A program made the position numbers and the translations under genes. The notes under the pieces are model-generated. The model saw nothing but the letters and a program-made list of their open reading frames with translations. It did not search any database and was not told the DNA's origin. From positions 1-62,529 of the forward strand of contig NZ_ANNI01000010.1 in the NCBI RefSeq assembly GCF_000466745.1: 62,529 bases of DNA. The letters are read 5' to 3'. This DNA comes from Campylobacter concisus ATCC 51562 (GTDB taxonomy: Bacteria; Campylobacterota; Campylobacteria; Campylobacterales; Campylobacteraceae). Of the stretch, positions 37,991 through 46,262 are shown piece after piece. Position 1 is the first letter of the stretch. Each line of letters begins with the position of its first letter.

Positions 37991-38113
37991 TGTTGAACCT
38001 TTTTGTATTAGTTTTTCTTATCATAAAAGTAAATTTTAGCCTTGAAAGCTAAAAATCACATAGTATAATTTTATAAAATTTAAGTCGCAACACATTAAAT
38101 TTACTCTATTATA

Positions 38114-38134
38114 GCAGTTAAATCTTTAAACTGC
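38114..38134 (+). promoter_or_regulatory. Inverted repeat in the rep leader (probable autoregulatory operator)
   Basis: GCAGTT and AACTGC, nine bases apart, sit between a TATTAT-like -10 and the GAGG ribosome site of the rep gene. Rep_3 initiators commonly bind such repeats as dimers to repress themselves. No direct-repeat iterons were seen nearby. Confidence 0.5.
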
Positions 38135-38145
38135 GAGGTATAGAC

Positions 38146-38964
38146 ATGAGTGAAATTTCTTTCTATTTTGAGGAAGGTGATTTCGTGTTAAAAGCCAGTA
38201 GAGTTGTTAAAGCCGAAAAGAGCGGCACGCTTGTCTTTCGAAACAAAATGAACTCTGTGTTATTCCCGGTTAATTTCACGGCTAGGGATTATGATATTTT
38301 CTTTACGATCTGCTGGTATGCAAAGCAGATGGGCTATGTTGAAAATGCCAAATTTATTGAAATGCCTTACTCTGAAATTTGTAGATTTATGCCGTCCGGC
38401 CTGAATAAAACCAGATTTAACGATGAAGTAAAGAATTTTAGAGCCAAAGTTCTAGGGCAAGACGGCGCTGCCATCTATAGGAGTGTCGAAATTACCGAAG
38501 ATGATGAAATAACTACCGTAGGCGTATTTTTTACGGATATTCGGATTTTTAGAAATAAGCAATCATTAAGTTTTAGATTAAACCCGGTTGCTCTTGAGAT
38601 TTTATTCAGTACCCTTAAATTTATGAAAATAGATTTAAACGACTTTGTTGCGATTAAGGGCAAATTTGCCAAGACTTTATATCGACTCCTGCATCAATAC
38701 GAAAACGTAAAAGCCGATAAAGACGGCTTTAAGTGTGTAAATTTTAATAGAGACGACTTTGAAAGATTTATGAGTGCACCGGCTAAATATAACGCTTCCG
38801 ATTTGGATCGCTTTGTAATTAATCCGTCTATAAACGAATTAAATGAAAGCTATTTCAAAAAACTTCTTTTTGAGAAAAGAATAGCTGACGGCAATAAAAA
38901 AGCGGTGGTCGGCTACTCGTTCAAATTTATTTTGAATGAAAAATCAGAAAGAATAGGGGCTTAA
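38146..38964 (+). CDS. Plasmid replication initiator (Rep_3 family)
   Basis: The 272-residue protein shows the two winged-helix halves of Rep_3 (RepE/RepA-like) initiators: 'LFPVNFTARDYDIFFTICWYAKQ' (about 44-66), 'YSEICRFMPSGLNKTRFNDEVKNF', and in the second half 'LKFMKIDLNDFVAIKGKFAKTLYRLLHQY' with 'FSFKF'-type ending. The 'S.FAK.LYRLL.QY' helix is characteristic. GAGG precedes the ATG. It marks the start of the plasmid-like part and implies that the element can or once could replicate by itself. Confidence 0.88.
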   Translation: MSEISFYFEEGDFVLKASRVVKAEKSGTLVFRNKMNSVLFPVNFTARDYDIFFTICWYAKQMGYVENAKFIEMPYSEICRFMPSGLNKTRFNDEVKNFRAKVLGQDGAAIYRSVEITEDDEITTVGVFFTDIRIFRNKQSLSFRLNPVALEILFSTLKFMKIDLNDFVAIKGKFAKTLYRLLHQYENVKADKDGFKCVNFNRDDFERFMSAPAKYNASDLDRFVINPSINELNESYFKKLLFEKRIADGNKKAVVGYSFKFILNEKSERIGA

Positions 38965-38967
38965 AAC

Positions 38968-38992
38968 TGCGCCTCTTGTCGCTTTAGGCGCA
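38968..38992 (+). terminator. Hairpin after rep
   Basis: TGCGCCT and AGGCGCA pair perfectly across an 11-base loop four bases past the rep stop. Only a short tract of T follows, so termination is likely but not certain. Confidence 0.5.
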
Positions 38993-39097
38993 TAACCCTA
39001 TTGCTTTGATCCTTATCGTCGCTTACAGGGCTTCTAGGGACTTAAAATTATTTTAAAACAATGCATTCCCGGTACAAATAAATTGCCGGGTTCTGCG

Positions 39098-39664
39098 CTA
39101 TCCTCTTATTCTCATAGCGATGTATTCGTCCGTATCTAGGTCGTAGTTGTTCGCTTCGGCTTTAAACTGCATCAGTTCGTCAAAGGTAAAAATATCCTTT
39201 AGCTCGTATGTGGCTAAAATTTTAACGTCTGAATACGTCAGGATGCTTACTTCTAGACTCTCTGCGATCTGCCTTATTTTCTCTTTCTTGGAATCACTTA
39301 CGAATACGATATAATTTTTTATATGCTGCACGTCCTTTGGATCGTTTGGCTGCGGCACCTCGATAAGCCCCATTTTAAACCGCACAAACTCGCTCATGCT
39401 GGTGTTGAACCATTTGGCCTGATCATAAATTGTTATCAGCACATCGTCTTTTATATGCGGTATCGGCGTCGTTAGGGCAAGCTCTATAAATTTGGCCAGC
39501 GTATACGTCGGATATTTTTTTCGTATTTTTACGGCCAGTTCCTTTGAGAATTTCGTCCCTATCGCCACTTTGCTCTTTTTTGCCGGCGCTTCTTTTTGTG
39601 TGTCCGCCCCAGCTATAAATTCCTCTAGCTTGTCCGTAGAGTTGCTTGCTCTTTTAAAGTCCAT
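39098..39664 (-). CDS. Probable DNA-binding partner of ParA (partition)
   Basis: The 188-residue protein follows parA in the same direction with 154 bases between. Residues about 33-66 ('VAIGTKFSKELAVKIRKKY', then 'TLAKFIELAL') look like a ribbon-helix-helix DNA-binding motif, typical of ParG/omega-like centromere-binding partners of small ParA proteins. The rest is unrecognised. AAAAGGGAAG precedes the ATG and an AT-rich module shared with the parA upstream region lies before it. The partition role is inferred from position and the motif. Confidence 0.6.
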   Translation of the reverse strand: MDFKRASNSTDKLEEFIAGADTQKEAPAKKSKVAIGTKFSKELAVKIRKKYPTYTLAKFIELALTTPIPHIKDDVLITIYDQAKWFNTSMSEFVRFKMGLIEVPQPNDPKDVQHIKNYIVFVSDSKKEKIRQIAESLEVSILTYSDVKILATYELKDIFTFDELMQFKAEANNYDLDTDEYIAMRIRG

Positions 39665-39703
39665 TTTCTTCCCTTTTATTTTTTAAAATTCTAATCTCTT
39701 AAT

Positions 39704-39721
39704 CTTAATAAAAAATAAAAT
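39704..39721 (-). promoter_or_regulatory. AT-rich module copy A upstream of the parA-partner gene
   Basis: CTTAATAAAAAATAAAAT is one of five near-identical AT-rich blocks in the element (others at 40,519, 47,424, 59,728 and 62,085). It lies 40 bases upstream of the gene read leftward. Confidence 0.4.
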
Positions 39722-39818
39722 ATTAAAAATTAAGATAGCATTATTTTTAATTTTTCGCAAAACTAAAAATAATAAATTTCCTAAATTTATACTAAAAAAA
39801 CGATAAAATGCTTATTTT

Positions 39819-40475
39819 TTACCCTTTTAAAAATATCTCTTCGCATAAGTTTTTGATTTCTTGCTCCGCCTTGTTGCCATCATTCATCTCGACTACGCCG
39901 TAGCCTAGTTGTGTGGCTATTTTGTAGCGCTCGCGCTCAAATATGATCGTGCCCGCTAGCCTTATGTAATCCTCTTGAAGCTCCTCGATAAATGCTTTCA
40001 GGCTGTCTATTTTCTTGTATAAAAACGGGTTGGTCGAGGCTCGGTTTATTACAATATAGGCTTGCAGCTTTTCGTTTTGCTCTTTGGCCATTTTTACGAT
40101 ATTGACCATTTTGTCTAGGACGCTTACGTCAAACTGGCTTGGAATGGTCGGGATTATCACGATGTCGCTTAGAGCGATGGCTATTCGCATCTCTCTGCTA
40201 TCTCGGCCGCCCGTGTCTACGACTATGTCTTTGCCGCGATCTACGTTTTGCAGAAATTCCTTTAAATTTTCGCCGTATTTGTAAGCAAAATCAAATGCCT
40301 TTGGATGCCCCTCTTCGTTTCGTATATTTAAAAACGTGGCGATCGACTTTTGCGGGTCGGTATCCAGCAGCAAAAGCGACTCGCCTTTTACCATGCCTTG
40401 ATTTATGGCTATGTTCGTGGCAAGCGTACTTTTTCCGCTACCGCCTTTTTCGTTGCAGATCGATACTATCATCAT
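39819..40475 (-). CDS. parA: ParA-family partition ATPase
   Basis: The 218-residue ATPase has the deviant Walker A 'CNEKGGSGKSTLATNIA' (about 7-23), 'LLLDTDPQKS' (about 36-45) and 'DIVVDTGGRDS' for the Walker B region. It lacks an N-terminal DNA-binding extension, so it is a type Ib-like ParA that needs a small partner, probably the next gene. Start is the ATG at 40475; GGAGA lies before it. A TATAAT box and an AT-rich module lie just upstream. Confidence 0.92.
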   Translation of the reverse strand: MMIVSICNEKGGSGKSTLATNIAINQGMVKGESLLLLDTDPQKSIATFLNIRNEEGHPKAFDFAYKYGENLKEFLQNVDRGKDIVVDTGGRDSREMRIAIALSDIVIIPTIPSQFDVSVLDKMVNIVKMAKEQNEKLQAYIVINRASTNPFLYKKIDSLKAFIEELQEDYIRLAGTIIFERERYKIATQLGYGVVEMNDGNKAEQEIKNLCEEIFLKG

Positions 40476-40502
40476 CTCTCCTTTGCATAAAAATTTAAAA
40501 TG

Positions 40503-40536
40503 ATTATATCGCCTTAAACTTAATAAATAATAAAAT
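40503..40536 (-). promoter_or_regulatory. parA promoter with AT-rich module copy B
   Basis: Read leftward, TATAAT (40,503-40,508) lies about 28 bases before the parA ATG, with the module TTAATAAATAATAAAAT (40,519-40,536 on the plus strand) covering the -35 position. The same arrangement and spacing occurs at 62,068-62,102. A second shared block AAATAAAATTACAT is at 40,593-40,606. Confidence 0.55.
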
Positions 40537-40634
40537 ATATATTGTTAAAATACTATTTTATAAAATAAAATCAAAAATAAAAAGTATATTTTAAATAAAA
40601 TTACATAAAAATAGCAATAAGATTTTATAAATTT

Positions 40635-40889
40635 CTACTCTTTTCTAGTTGATAGTAAGAAGTGCATTTTTATGATAAAATAAAGCATTGCGTTAAATGC
40701 GATATAGCAGATCGCGGCCAGCGTTATAAAGAACGCGTCCGCATTTAGGATTGTTTCCACCTTATTAGGTAGCTTTAAAAAATATAAAACTGCATTCGTG
40801 CCAAAGCCTAGCAAATTTATGGCTAAAAATACCCACATAAATCGCTTGGCGGGGCTGTTAAATAGTTCTGTTTTCTTTGACTTCTTCAT
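40635..40889 (-). CDS. Small two-helix membrane protein, unknown
   Basis: The 84-residue protein has two hydrophobic helices ('FMWVFLAINLLGFGTNAVLYF' in parts, about 17-38, and 'FITLAAICYIAFNAMLYFII', about 53-72) with a basic N-terminus. It lies 20 bases after the methyltransferase gene in the same direction and 138 bases before parA. No family recognised. Confidence 0.65.
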   Translation of the reverse strand: MKKSKKTELFNSPAKRFMWVFLAINLLGFGTNAVLYFLKLPNKVETILNADAFFITLAAICYIAFNAMLYFIIKMHFLLSTRKE

Positions 40890-40909
40890 GATTTTAATAA
40901 ATTTGCTCC

Positions 40910-41914
40910 CTAAATTTGATTTATTAGCCTAGTTCTCGGTTTAAGGCCGTTGATTCGCTGAATTATTATCCTGGTAAATAGTTCTTGTCCGTTTAGGACG
41001 GCCGATTTCGTGTTGCTTTGAGCATAGTCTTGTTTTACTAGCTCGGGGTATTTTTCCTTGATCTCAAAATCGCAGCCCAATATATGAAACTGCGCAGGGT
41101 TGTGCCGTAAAAAGAACGTAAGGGGTACGCCGATTACGCCATCATAGTCGATCGGTATGTTTTTATAATTGGTCACTTCTATGATTTTGTAGTTATCGTA
41201 TTCCGGGTATTCGTGCTCATTGCCTTTGTATTTTTTCATCAGTCTTACGCCGGTTTGATGCTTTGTGCTTTTTAAATTCGTAAACCACGATACGTTGCTA
41301 AATCGCTTTTTGCTGCCGTCCGGGCGAGTAAAAATATTTACTTGGTGATTTCCTAGCCAAATTTGGTTATTTTTGTATAGCTCAAATATCTTTTTATAGG
41401 TAATCGAATACGTTCCGCCTACGATTAAAAATTTCTTTTGACCGCTTTGGGCTATATCTATAAGCTCTCTAAAAAGGGAGAAGGGCGGATTGGTTACGAC
41501 GATGTCGGCCTGCGCGATTATCTCCTTTACTTCGTCGCTGCGAAAGTCGCCCCGACCGCGCAACTGTGTTTCGCTCATGCCGTCACTCGTGATCTCTATT
41601 TTCGTGCCTTTCGAGTTTAGCTCGTTGATGTTAAACGTCGTCGTAATCAGCTTTTTTAGCTCCAAAGTTTTAAAATTTAAGGCGAAATACCTATAAAAGT
41701 TGCTATTTTTGCCGTCATTGCACGGGCAGACCACGATTTTGTCTTTAAAGTGCGCTTTGTAATCTTGCAGCTCTTCTCTGATCTCGTCAAAGCTAGTATA
41801 AAACTCGTCGTCGATCTCGTATTTGGCTTTCATAAAATATACATTGGCTCTCTTTTCTTTATCCGCCATCCAGCCTTGCCCGACCAGCTCGTTTTGGGTT
41901 GAAATTTGGCTCAT
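40910..41914 (-). CDS. EcoRI-type adenine-specific DNA methyltransferase
   Basis: From the ATG at 41914 (it overlaps the upstream stop as ATGA, with AAGGGAAAG before it) the product is 334 residues; the frame extends 19 residues further but that start is unlikely. 'DIVVTNPPFSLFRELI' (about 133-148) is the NPPF catalytic motif and 'VVCPCNDGKNSNFYRYF' the SAM-pocket region of the M.EcoRI family. 'FLIVGGTYSITYKKIFE' and 'GNHQVNIFTRP' also match. No EcoRI-like nuclease is adjacent, so it seems an orphan, perhaps protecting the element on entry or controlling expression. Confidence 0.85.
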   Translation of the reverse strand: MSQISTQNELVGQGWMADKEKRANVYFMKAKYEIDDEFYTSFDEIREELQDYKAHFKDKIVVCPCNDGKNSNFYRYFALNFKTLELKKLITTTFNINELNSKGTKIEITSDGMSETQLRGRGDFRSDEVKEIIAQADIVVTNPPFSLFRELIDIAQSGQKKFLIVGGTYSITYKKIFELYKNNQIWLGNHQVNIFTRPDGSKKRFSNVSWFTNLKSTKHQTGVRLMKKYKGNEHEYPEYDNYKIIEVTNYKNIPIDYDGVIGVPLTFFLRHNPAQFHILGCDFEIKEKYPELVKQDYAQSNTKSAVLNGQELFTRIIIQRINGLKPRTRLINQI

Positions 41915-42285
41915 TCTTTCCCTTTTTGTTCCGTTTTGCTTTTTGTATCGAAATACGATTTTAAAAAGCAAATTTCAAAACAATCAGCTTCTGGATCATT
42001 TAAATAAGGCTCTAAAAATGAAATGAGTTCTGAACGTACGCTGCCAAACTCTTTAATAAATTTTTTCTTATTTTGCGTTGCAAAGCATATAAAATCATCT
42101 TTGCCGATAATACACTCATAACGACTTTCTAAGTTTTTCTTGTATTTTTTAAAAATGTCAAAAAATACAGGGTTTAACGTATCCTTATATTTTTTACCGA
42201 AATAAATCCCGGCTATATCTTGCTCTTTATCGATTGTCGTTTTACGGCAAACACGAAAAAAGATTTCGGTGTTGTCCACAACCAT
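41911..42285 (-). CDS. Unknown protein before the methyltransferase
   Basis: The 124-residue protein is soluble and mixed alpha/beta by composition ('TEIFFRVCRKT', 'YECIIGKDDFICFATQNKKKFI'). It overlaps the methyltransferase start by four bases and follows topA by one base, so it belongs to the same transcript. Family not recognised. Confidence 0.7.
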   Translation of the reverse strand: MVVDNTEIFFRVCRKTTIDKEQDIAGIYFGKKYKDTLNPVFFDIFKKYKKNLESRYECIIGKDDFICFATQNKKKFIKEFGSVRSELISFLEPYLNDPEADCFEICFLKSYFDTKSKTEQKGKE

Positions 42286-42286
42286 G

Positions 42287-44239
42287 TTATTTCCTCTTCA
42301 ATGCCTTTTCTATAAACGCCTTACAAATTTTCAGATCGGTGTCGTAACCTTTGGGTAGCTCCAGCTTTTTGTCTTTTGCTAGATCTTGCGCTAGTTTGAT
42401 TTGTTTGTCGCTCGGCGGGCGGATGGCTTTATCTTTATTTTTATTTATAAAATCCGAGCAAATTTTCCAGTCTGCTTCTATGCCGTTCGGCAATGCTATT
42501 TTTAAATCCGAAGCTATACTTTTCGCAAAATTTAGCTGGGCTTCGCTCGGAGGTTTGGTCTCACCGCTATTTAGCTCTTTAAAGCCCATTTTCTCGTGCA
42601 GCGGCTTTATAAAATCGAGATAATTTACTTTGCCGTCGCTTATCTCGTCTAGCACGCCTTCCATTTGCTTTGTAAATTCGCTTTGCGTGATCCACTCGTC
42701 ATCTGCCTTAACACTTTCGATGAAACTTATCCCTTTACCGGTGGCCACTATGTTTTGATTTTTGCCTTTGGTTTCGATAACTACGAATTCCCGCTTTAAA
42801 AGCGTAGGCAGAAACGTAGCATACGTGCTTGGCCTACCGATGCCCTCTTTTTCTAAAAGGGAGATAAAATTGCTTTCCTTGTAGTGCTGCGGAGCTTGCT
42901 TTTTAACTTCTTGTAGCTCGAAACCTAGCACCTCGACTTCGTCGCCTTGATTTAAATTTAGCTCTATTTGGGCTACGTCTTTATCTTGCTCGTCTTCATC
43001 GTCCGCTTGCTCTTTTAAAGCCCCCTTAAAGCCTTTATAAATGCATTTGCCGGTCTTGGACTTAAAGCTTAGAGCCTTGACGTCTATGTCGTATGTTTTG
43101 TTCTCGTTTACGGCATTTTTGGCTTGGCTTAGGACTGAATTTAGAAAAATGAGCTCATAAAGCGATTTTTCGTCGTCGCTTAGGCTTTCGCGCCCGGCAA
43201 TCTCATCTATCTCGCCGTAACCATGTACGTGGCTTATGCGGATCGCTTCGTGGGCTTCGGCTTGACTTTGGCTGCCGGCTTTATATATTTTTTTCTCGTA
43301 CCACTCCTCCCCTTTAAATTTAGCTTCTACTTCGTTTATAAACTCGTCCGATATAGTGTTGCTGTCGGTTCTATGATACGTAATGAGGCCTTTTTCGAAT
43401 AGCTTTTGAGCTAGGCTCATTGTCTTATCAGAGCTAAAGCCTAGTCTTCTATTTGCCGCCTCTTGCATTTGGCTGGTTCTAAACGGAGCTTGCGGCTTTA
43501 TTTGGCTTTGTTTCGTATCTATTTGATATACTTTCGCCCTGCTACCGCCAAGTTCGGCGATTTTTGCGTTCGCTTCGTCCTTTGAGCTAAAAATATTATC
43601 GTTTACGGCCGTAAATTCTACGCCGCTCCTCGTTTTTAGCTTTGCTTTGATTTTGTAGTCGATCTGTTTTGATGCCGGGCTCGCTAAAAACTCTTTTATT
43701 TCAAGCTCTCTTTTTACGATCAGGGCGAGCGCAGGCGTTTGAACCCTGCCGACGGATAAATTTTTATCGTTGAGCTTGTTGATGTAAGCTGGCGACATGA
43801 TAAAGCCCACCAGCTTATCGCCTACCGCTCGCGCCTTAAAGCTATCGAATTCCTTTAAATTTGAACTTGCAAACGGCACGGCTTTATCTAGCCCTTTTTT
43901 GATGCCGCTTTCGGTTATTTCGTGAAACTCGGCGCGCTTTACGCTTTTAGCGATATTTTTAATCGTCTCGTAAACCATGTAGCCTATGCCGTATCCCTCC
44001 CTGTCCGGGTCGGTAGCTATGATGACGTCCTTGTCTTTGCAATAGTTAAAAATTTCGTTCATTCTATGCTTGCTTTGCTCTTTCATCTCAAATATCGGCT
44101 CATAGCTGGTATAATCGGCCACTATCTCCTTTGCAAGCTCTTTAAAATGTCCTTTGGTAGCATAAACCTTTGCGCCGGTTATATGCTCTATCTTATCGCA
44201 CTTGTTTGGGCTTTCAATGATGATTACGGCATTGCTCAT
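42287..44239 (-). CDS. Plasmid-type type IA DNA topoisomerase
   Basis: The 650-residue enzyme has a Toprim domain ('VIIIESPNKCDKIEH', 'VIIATDPDREGYGIGYMVYE'), the linker 'SVGRVQTPALALIVKRE', and the catalytic Tyr in 'GLITYHRTDSN' (about 288-298). 'EGIGRPSTYATFLPTL' follows. It lacks zinc fingers and instead ends with two copies of an unknown motif, 'PPSEAQLNFAKSIA' and 'PPSDKQIKLAQDLA', each followed by a similar 25-residue stretch. Such genes occur on conjugative elements and probably aid replication or transfer. AAGGAGCG precedes the ATG. Confidence 0.9.
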   Translation of the reverse strand: MSNAVIIIESPNKCDKIEHITGAKVYATKGHFKELAKEIVADYTSYEPIFEMKEQSKHRMNEIFNYCKDKDVIIATDPDREGYGIGYMVYETIKNIAKSVKRAEFHEITESGIKKGLDKAVPFASSNLKEFDSFKARAVGDKLVGFIMSPAYINKLNDKNLSVGRVQTPALALIVKRELEIKEFLASPASKQIDYKIKAKLKTRSGVEFTAVNDNIFSSKDEANAKIAELGGSRAKVYQIDTKQSQIKPQAPFRTSQMQEAANRRLGFSSDKTMSLAQKLFEKGLITYHRTDSNTISDEFINEVEAKFKGEEWYEKKIYKAGSQSQAEAHEAIRISHVHGYGEIDEIAGRESLSDDEKSLYELIFLNSVLSQAKNAVNENKTYDIDVKALSFKSKTGKCIYKGFKGALKEQADDEDEQDKDVAQIELNLNQGDEVEVLGFELQEVKKQAPQHYKESNFISLLEKEGIGRPSTYATFLPTLLKREFVVIETKGKNQNIVATGKGISFIESVKADDEWITQSEFTKQMEGVLDEISDGKVNYLDFIKPLHEKMGFKELNSGETKPPSEAQLNFAKSIASDLKIALPNGIEADWKICSDFINKNKDKAIRPPSDKQIKLAQDLAKDKKLELPKGYDTDLKICKAFIEKALKRK

Positions 44240-44258
44240 TTTCGCTCCTTAGTTAAAT

Positions 44259-44681
44259 TTATTGCTCAAACGGCGCATCTTGCGCGTTATCGATATATTC
44301 ATTGTCTATCTGCGACGCAGAATGGGTTTGCTCGTTTTGCCCGATTTCTTGCCTATCTTTGGTATCGAGCATTATCATCTTATCGACGACTACGCTATGC
44401 TTGCTTCTGTTTTGTCCGTTATTATCCGTCCATCGGTCAAATTTCAACCGTCCCTCGATAAATATCCTTGAACCCTTAGCCAGGTACTGATTGGCTATTT
44501 CCGCGCTTTTACCCATAAAAGTTACGTCTATAAAGCACGTCTCTTCCCGCTTCTCGCCGTTTGCTGCATTAAATTTGTATGTCGAGGCTATTGCGGTATT
44601 GCCTATGGCCATACCACTTGCCGTGTATCTGAGCTCTATATCTTTGGTTAAATTTCCTATGATTGTAGCTTGTGCGAACAT
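44259..44681 (-). CDS. ssb: Single-stranded DNA-binding protein
   Basis: The 140-residue OB-fold protein has 'QATIIGNLTKDIELRYTASG' (about 4-23), 'TCFIDVTFMGKSAEIANQYL' and 'GSRIFIEGRLKFDRWTDNNG'. It ends 'DAPFEQ' rather than the usual DDDIPF tip, so binding of host partners may differ. It is a second SSB carried by the element, located between virB6 and topA, 19 bases before topA. AAAAGGGGT lies before the ATG. Confidence 0.93.
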   Translation of the reverse strand: MFAQATIIGNLTKDIELRYTASGMAIGNTAIASTYKFNAANGEKREETCFIDVTFMGKSAEIANQYLAKGSRIFIEGRLKFDRWTDNNGQNRSKHSVVVDKMIMLDTKDRQEIGQNEQTHSASQIDNEYIDNAQDAPFEQ

Positions 44682-44718
44682 TTTTACCCCTTTTAAAAGA
44701 ATTTTCTAAATTTTAGCC

Positions 44719-45930
44719 TTACGGCACCGCGTATCCGCCGCGAAATACTTTATAAGCATCATATACGCCTTTTCCTAGCATTTTCGTGCCTTTGCCTATA
44801 TCTTTTCCAAGATTTACGCTCGCGTCTATTCCGGCTTTCGTGATTTGTCCTACCGCATTTCCGCCGGTAGCCTTGCCGAAGCTTTGCAACGCTCCGCCGA
44901 TAAAGCTGCCGCCTGTCGCTTTTCTAGCTAGTCCACCCAGCAAAGTCTTTCCGGCTATGCCGCCTGCTACTGCGCCTGCCACTACTCCGCCTGCTCCGCT
45001 TTCCATCTGTGTTCCTAGTACCGCATTTATCCAATTTGGTATTTTTCTGATTATGAAAAGCGCAGTTATGCAAGTAATTGCTCCAGTAATCAAATATTCA
45101 AACTGCTTTATAAATAATTCGCCTATGACGTTTTGATATTTCTCAAGCTCTATGATCGGATTCATTGCTAAATTTAGGGCTATAAATGCCAAAGGAGCGA
45201 TGATGGCGTATGATAGGTATAGCTTGTACCAGCTCCATAAATACGGCAAAAAGCGCGGCGTAATCAAAAACGGCAGCACCAATGGCAGCGTGCTTAATAT
45301 CAAAAACGCTACGAATTTACTAAAAAATATAACGATCGTAATGCCGATTAATAGAATGAAAAATACTAAGTAAAATATCCAAAACGGGATCATTAAAAAT
45401 GCCGTTACGACGCTTGCCATTATGTAATCCGTCGGGCCATTAAAACTTAATCCCAACATAGACCATTCTTGCGATTTTAAATAGGTCTTGGTTCCATATT
45501 CCCACATTAAAGCCCTTAAATTATCCACTCTATTGGCCGATTCCGTCACGATTGTTCCGAAATCTTGACTCTGAAAAATCGAGCTTACAGTCGCGGTTAT
45601 CATATTTTCAGGTATGGTTAGGATGTATAGGGCGCCGGTATATGCGCCAAATGAGCTAAGAACGGCAAAAATAAAGCAAAGCTTGATTATATATTTTATA
45701 GCGTTAAACGTCTCCTCTCGCGTCGGATAGCCGTTTTTTAGCTTATCCAACAGCCAAAATACGACTATTAAGATTACGATCGTCGTCGTGGCGGTCGAAT
45801 AAACTAAATCGTGAGCTCCTTGATAAAATTTTTCAAATAAACTCATCACGTTTTCTTGCATAACTGCTTGAGTCTTGTTTATCCAATTGCTATCTGTTAA
45901 AAGCGTTTTTGCTACTTGCTGCTGTGCCAT
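44719..45930 (-). CDS. virB6: VirB6-like inner-membrane channel protein
   Basis: The 403-residue protein has about six to eight membrane helices from residue 47 to 300 ('STATTTIVILIVVFWLLDKL', 'MIPFWIFYLVFFILLIGITIVIFF', 'LLIST'-type segments) and a glycine/alanine-rich tail. Topology and the conserved central tryptophan area fit the TrbL/VirB6 channel component of type IV secretion. It lies away from the main virB block but in the same leftward series, directly after a small gene. Confidence 0.85.
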   Translation of the reverse strand: MAQQQVAKTLLTDSNWINKTQAVMQENVMSLFEKFYQGAHDLVYSTATTTIVILIVVFWLLDKLKNGYPTREETFNAIKYIIKLCFIFAVLSSFGAYTGALYILTIPENMITATVSSIFQSQDFGTIVTESANRVDNLRALMWEYGTKTYLKSQEWSMLGLSFNGPTDYIMASVVTAFLMIPFWIFYLVFFILLIGITIVIFFSKFVAFLILSTLPLVLPFLITPRFLPYLWSWYKLYLSYAIIAPLAFIALNLAMNPIIELEKYQNVIGELFIKQFEYLITGAITCITALFIIRKIPNWINAVLGTQMESGAGGVVAGAVAGGIAGKTLLGGLARKATGGSFIGGALQSFGKATGGNAVGQITKAGIDASVNLGKDIGKGTKMLGKGVYDAYKVFRGGYAVP

Positions 45931-45931
45931 T

Positions 45932-46207
45932 TTATGCTCTCGTTATATCTTTTTTATAGGTTTTTATCGATATTAGTGCTTTATTGTTATCTAGCGGCTC
46001 TGAGACTTTTATCTTTTTGATTTCTATTTTTTTGCCGTCTTTCATTATCGTCTCTGTCGTGATCTCCTCTTGAAAATACGGGCTTTGCATCTCGATGATA
46101 AACTCTTCAGCTCCCTCTTTTATACTTACATCATCCGCGCTTATCGGTTGCTTTTTGGCGGTCATTCCGTCGCCGACTCCTAAAAAATTCAAAAATTCAA
46201 ATAACAT
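45932..46207 (-). CDS. Unknown small protein preceding virB6
   Basis: The 91-residue protein begins MLFEFLNFLGVGDG and is then acidic and soluble, with 'TIMKDGKKIEIKKIKVSEP'. The ATG has a very good AAAGGAATTAAA site. It ends one base before the virB6 ATG, so both are co-translated. Family unknown. Confidence 0.7.
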   Translation of the reverse strand: MLFEFLNFLGVGDGMTAKKQPISADDVSIKEGAEEFIIEMQSPYFQEEITTETIMKDGKKIEIKKIKVSEPLDNNKALISIKTYKKDITRA

Positions 46208-46262
46208 TTTAATTCCTTTAAATTCGGGGCTTTCGCCCCGTCTACCCTAAGCTTGGTTTAGC

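Noticed and set aside
40139-40498. 119-codon rightward frame opposite parA
   Set aside because: parA has intact ATPase motifs; this frame is its shadow, rich in Arg/Leu/Cys.
43922-44461. 179-codon rightward frame
   Set aside because: It is a shadow of topA and ssb, which have clear motifs and ribosome sites on the other strand.
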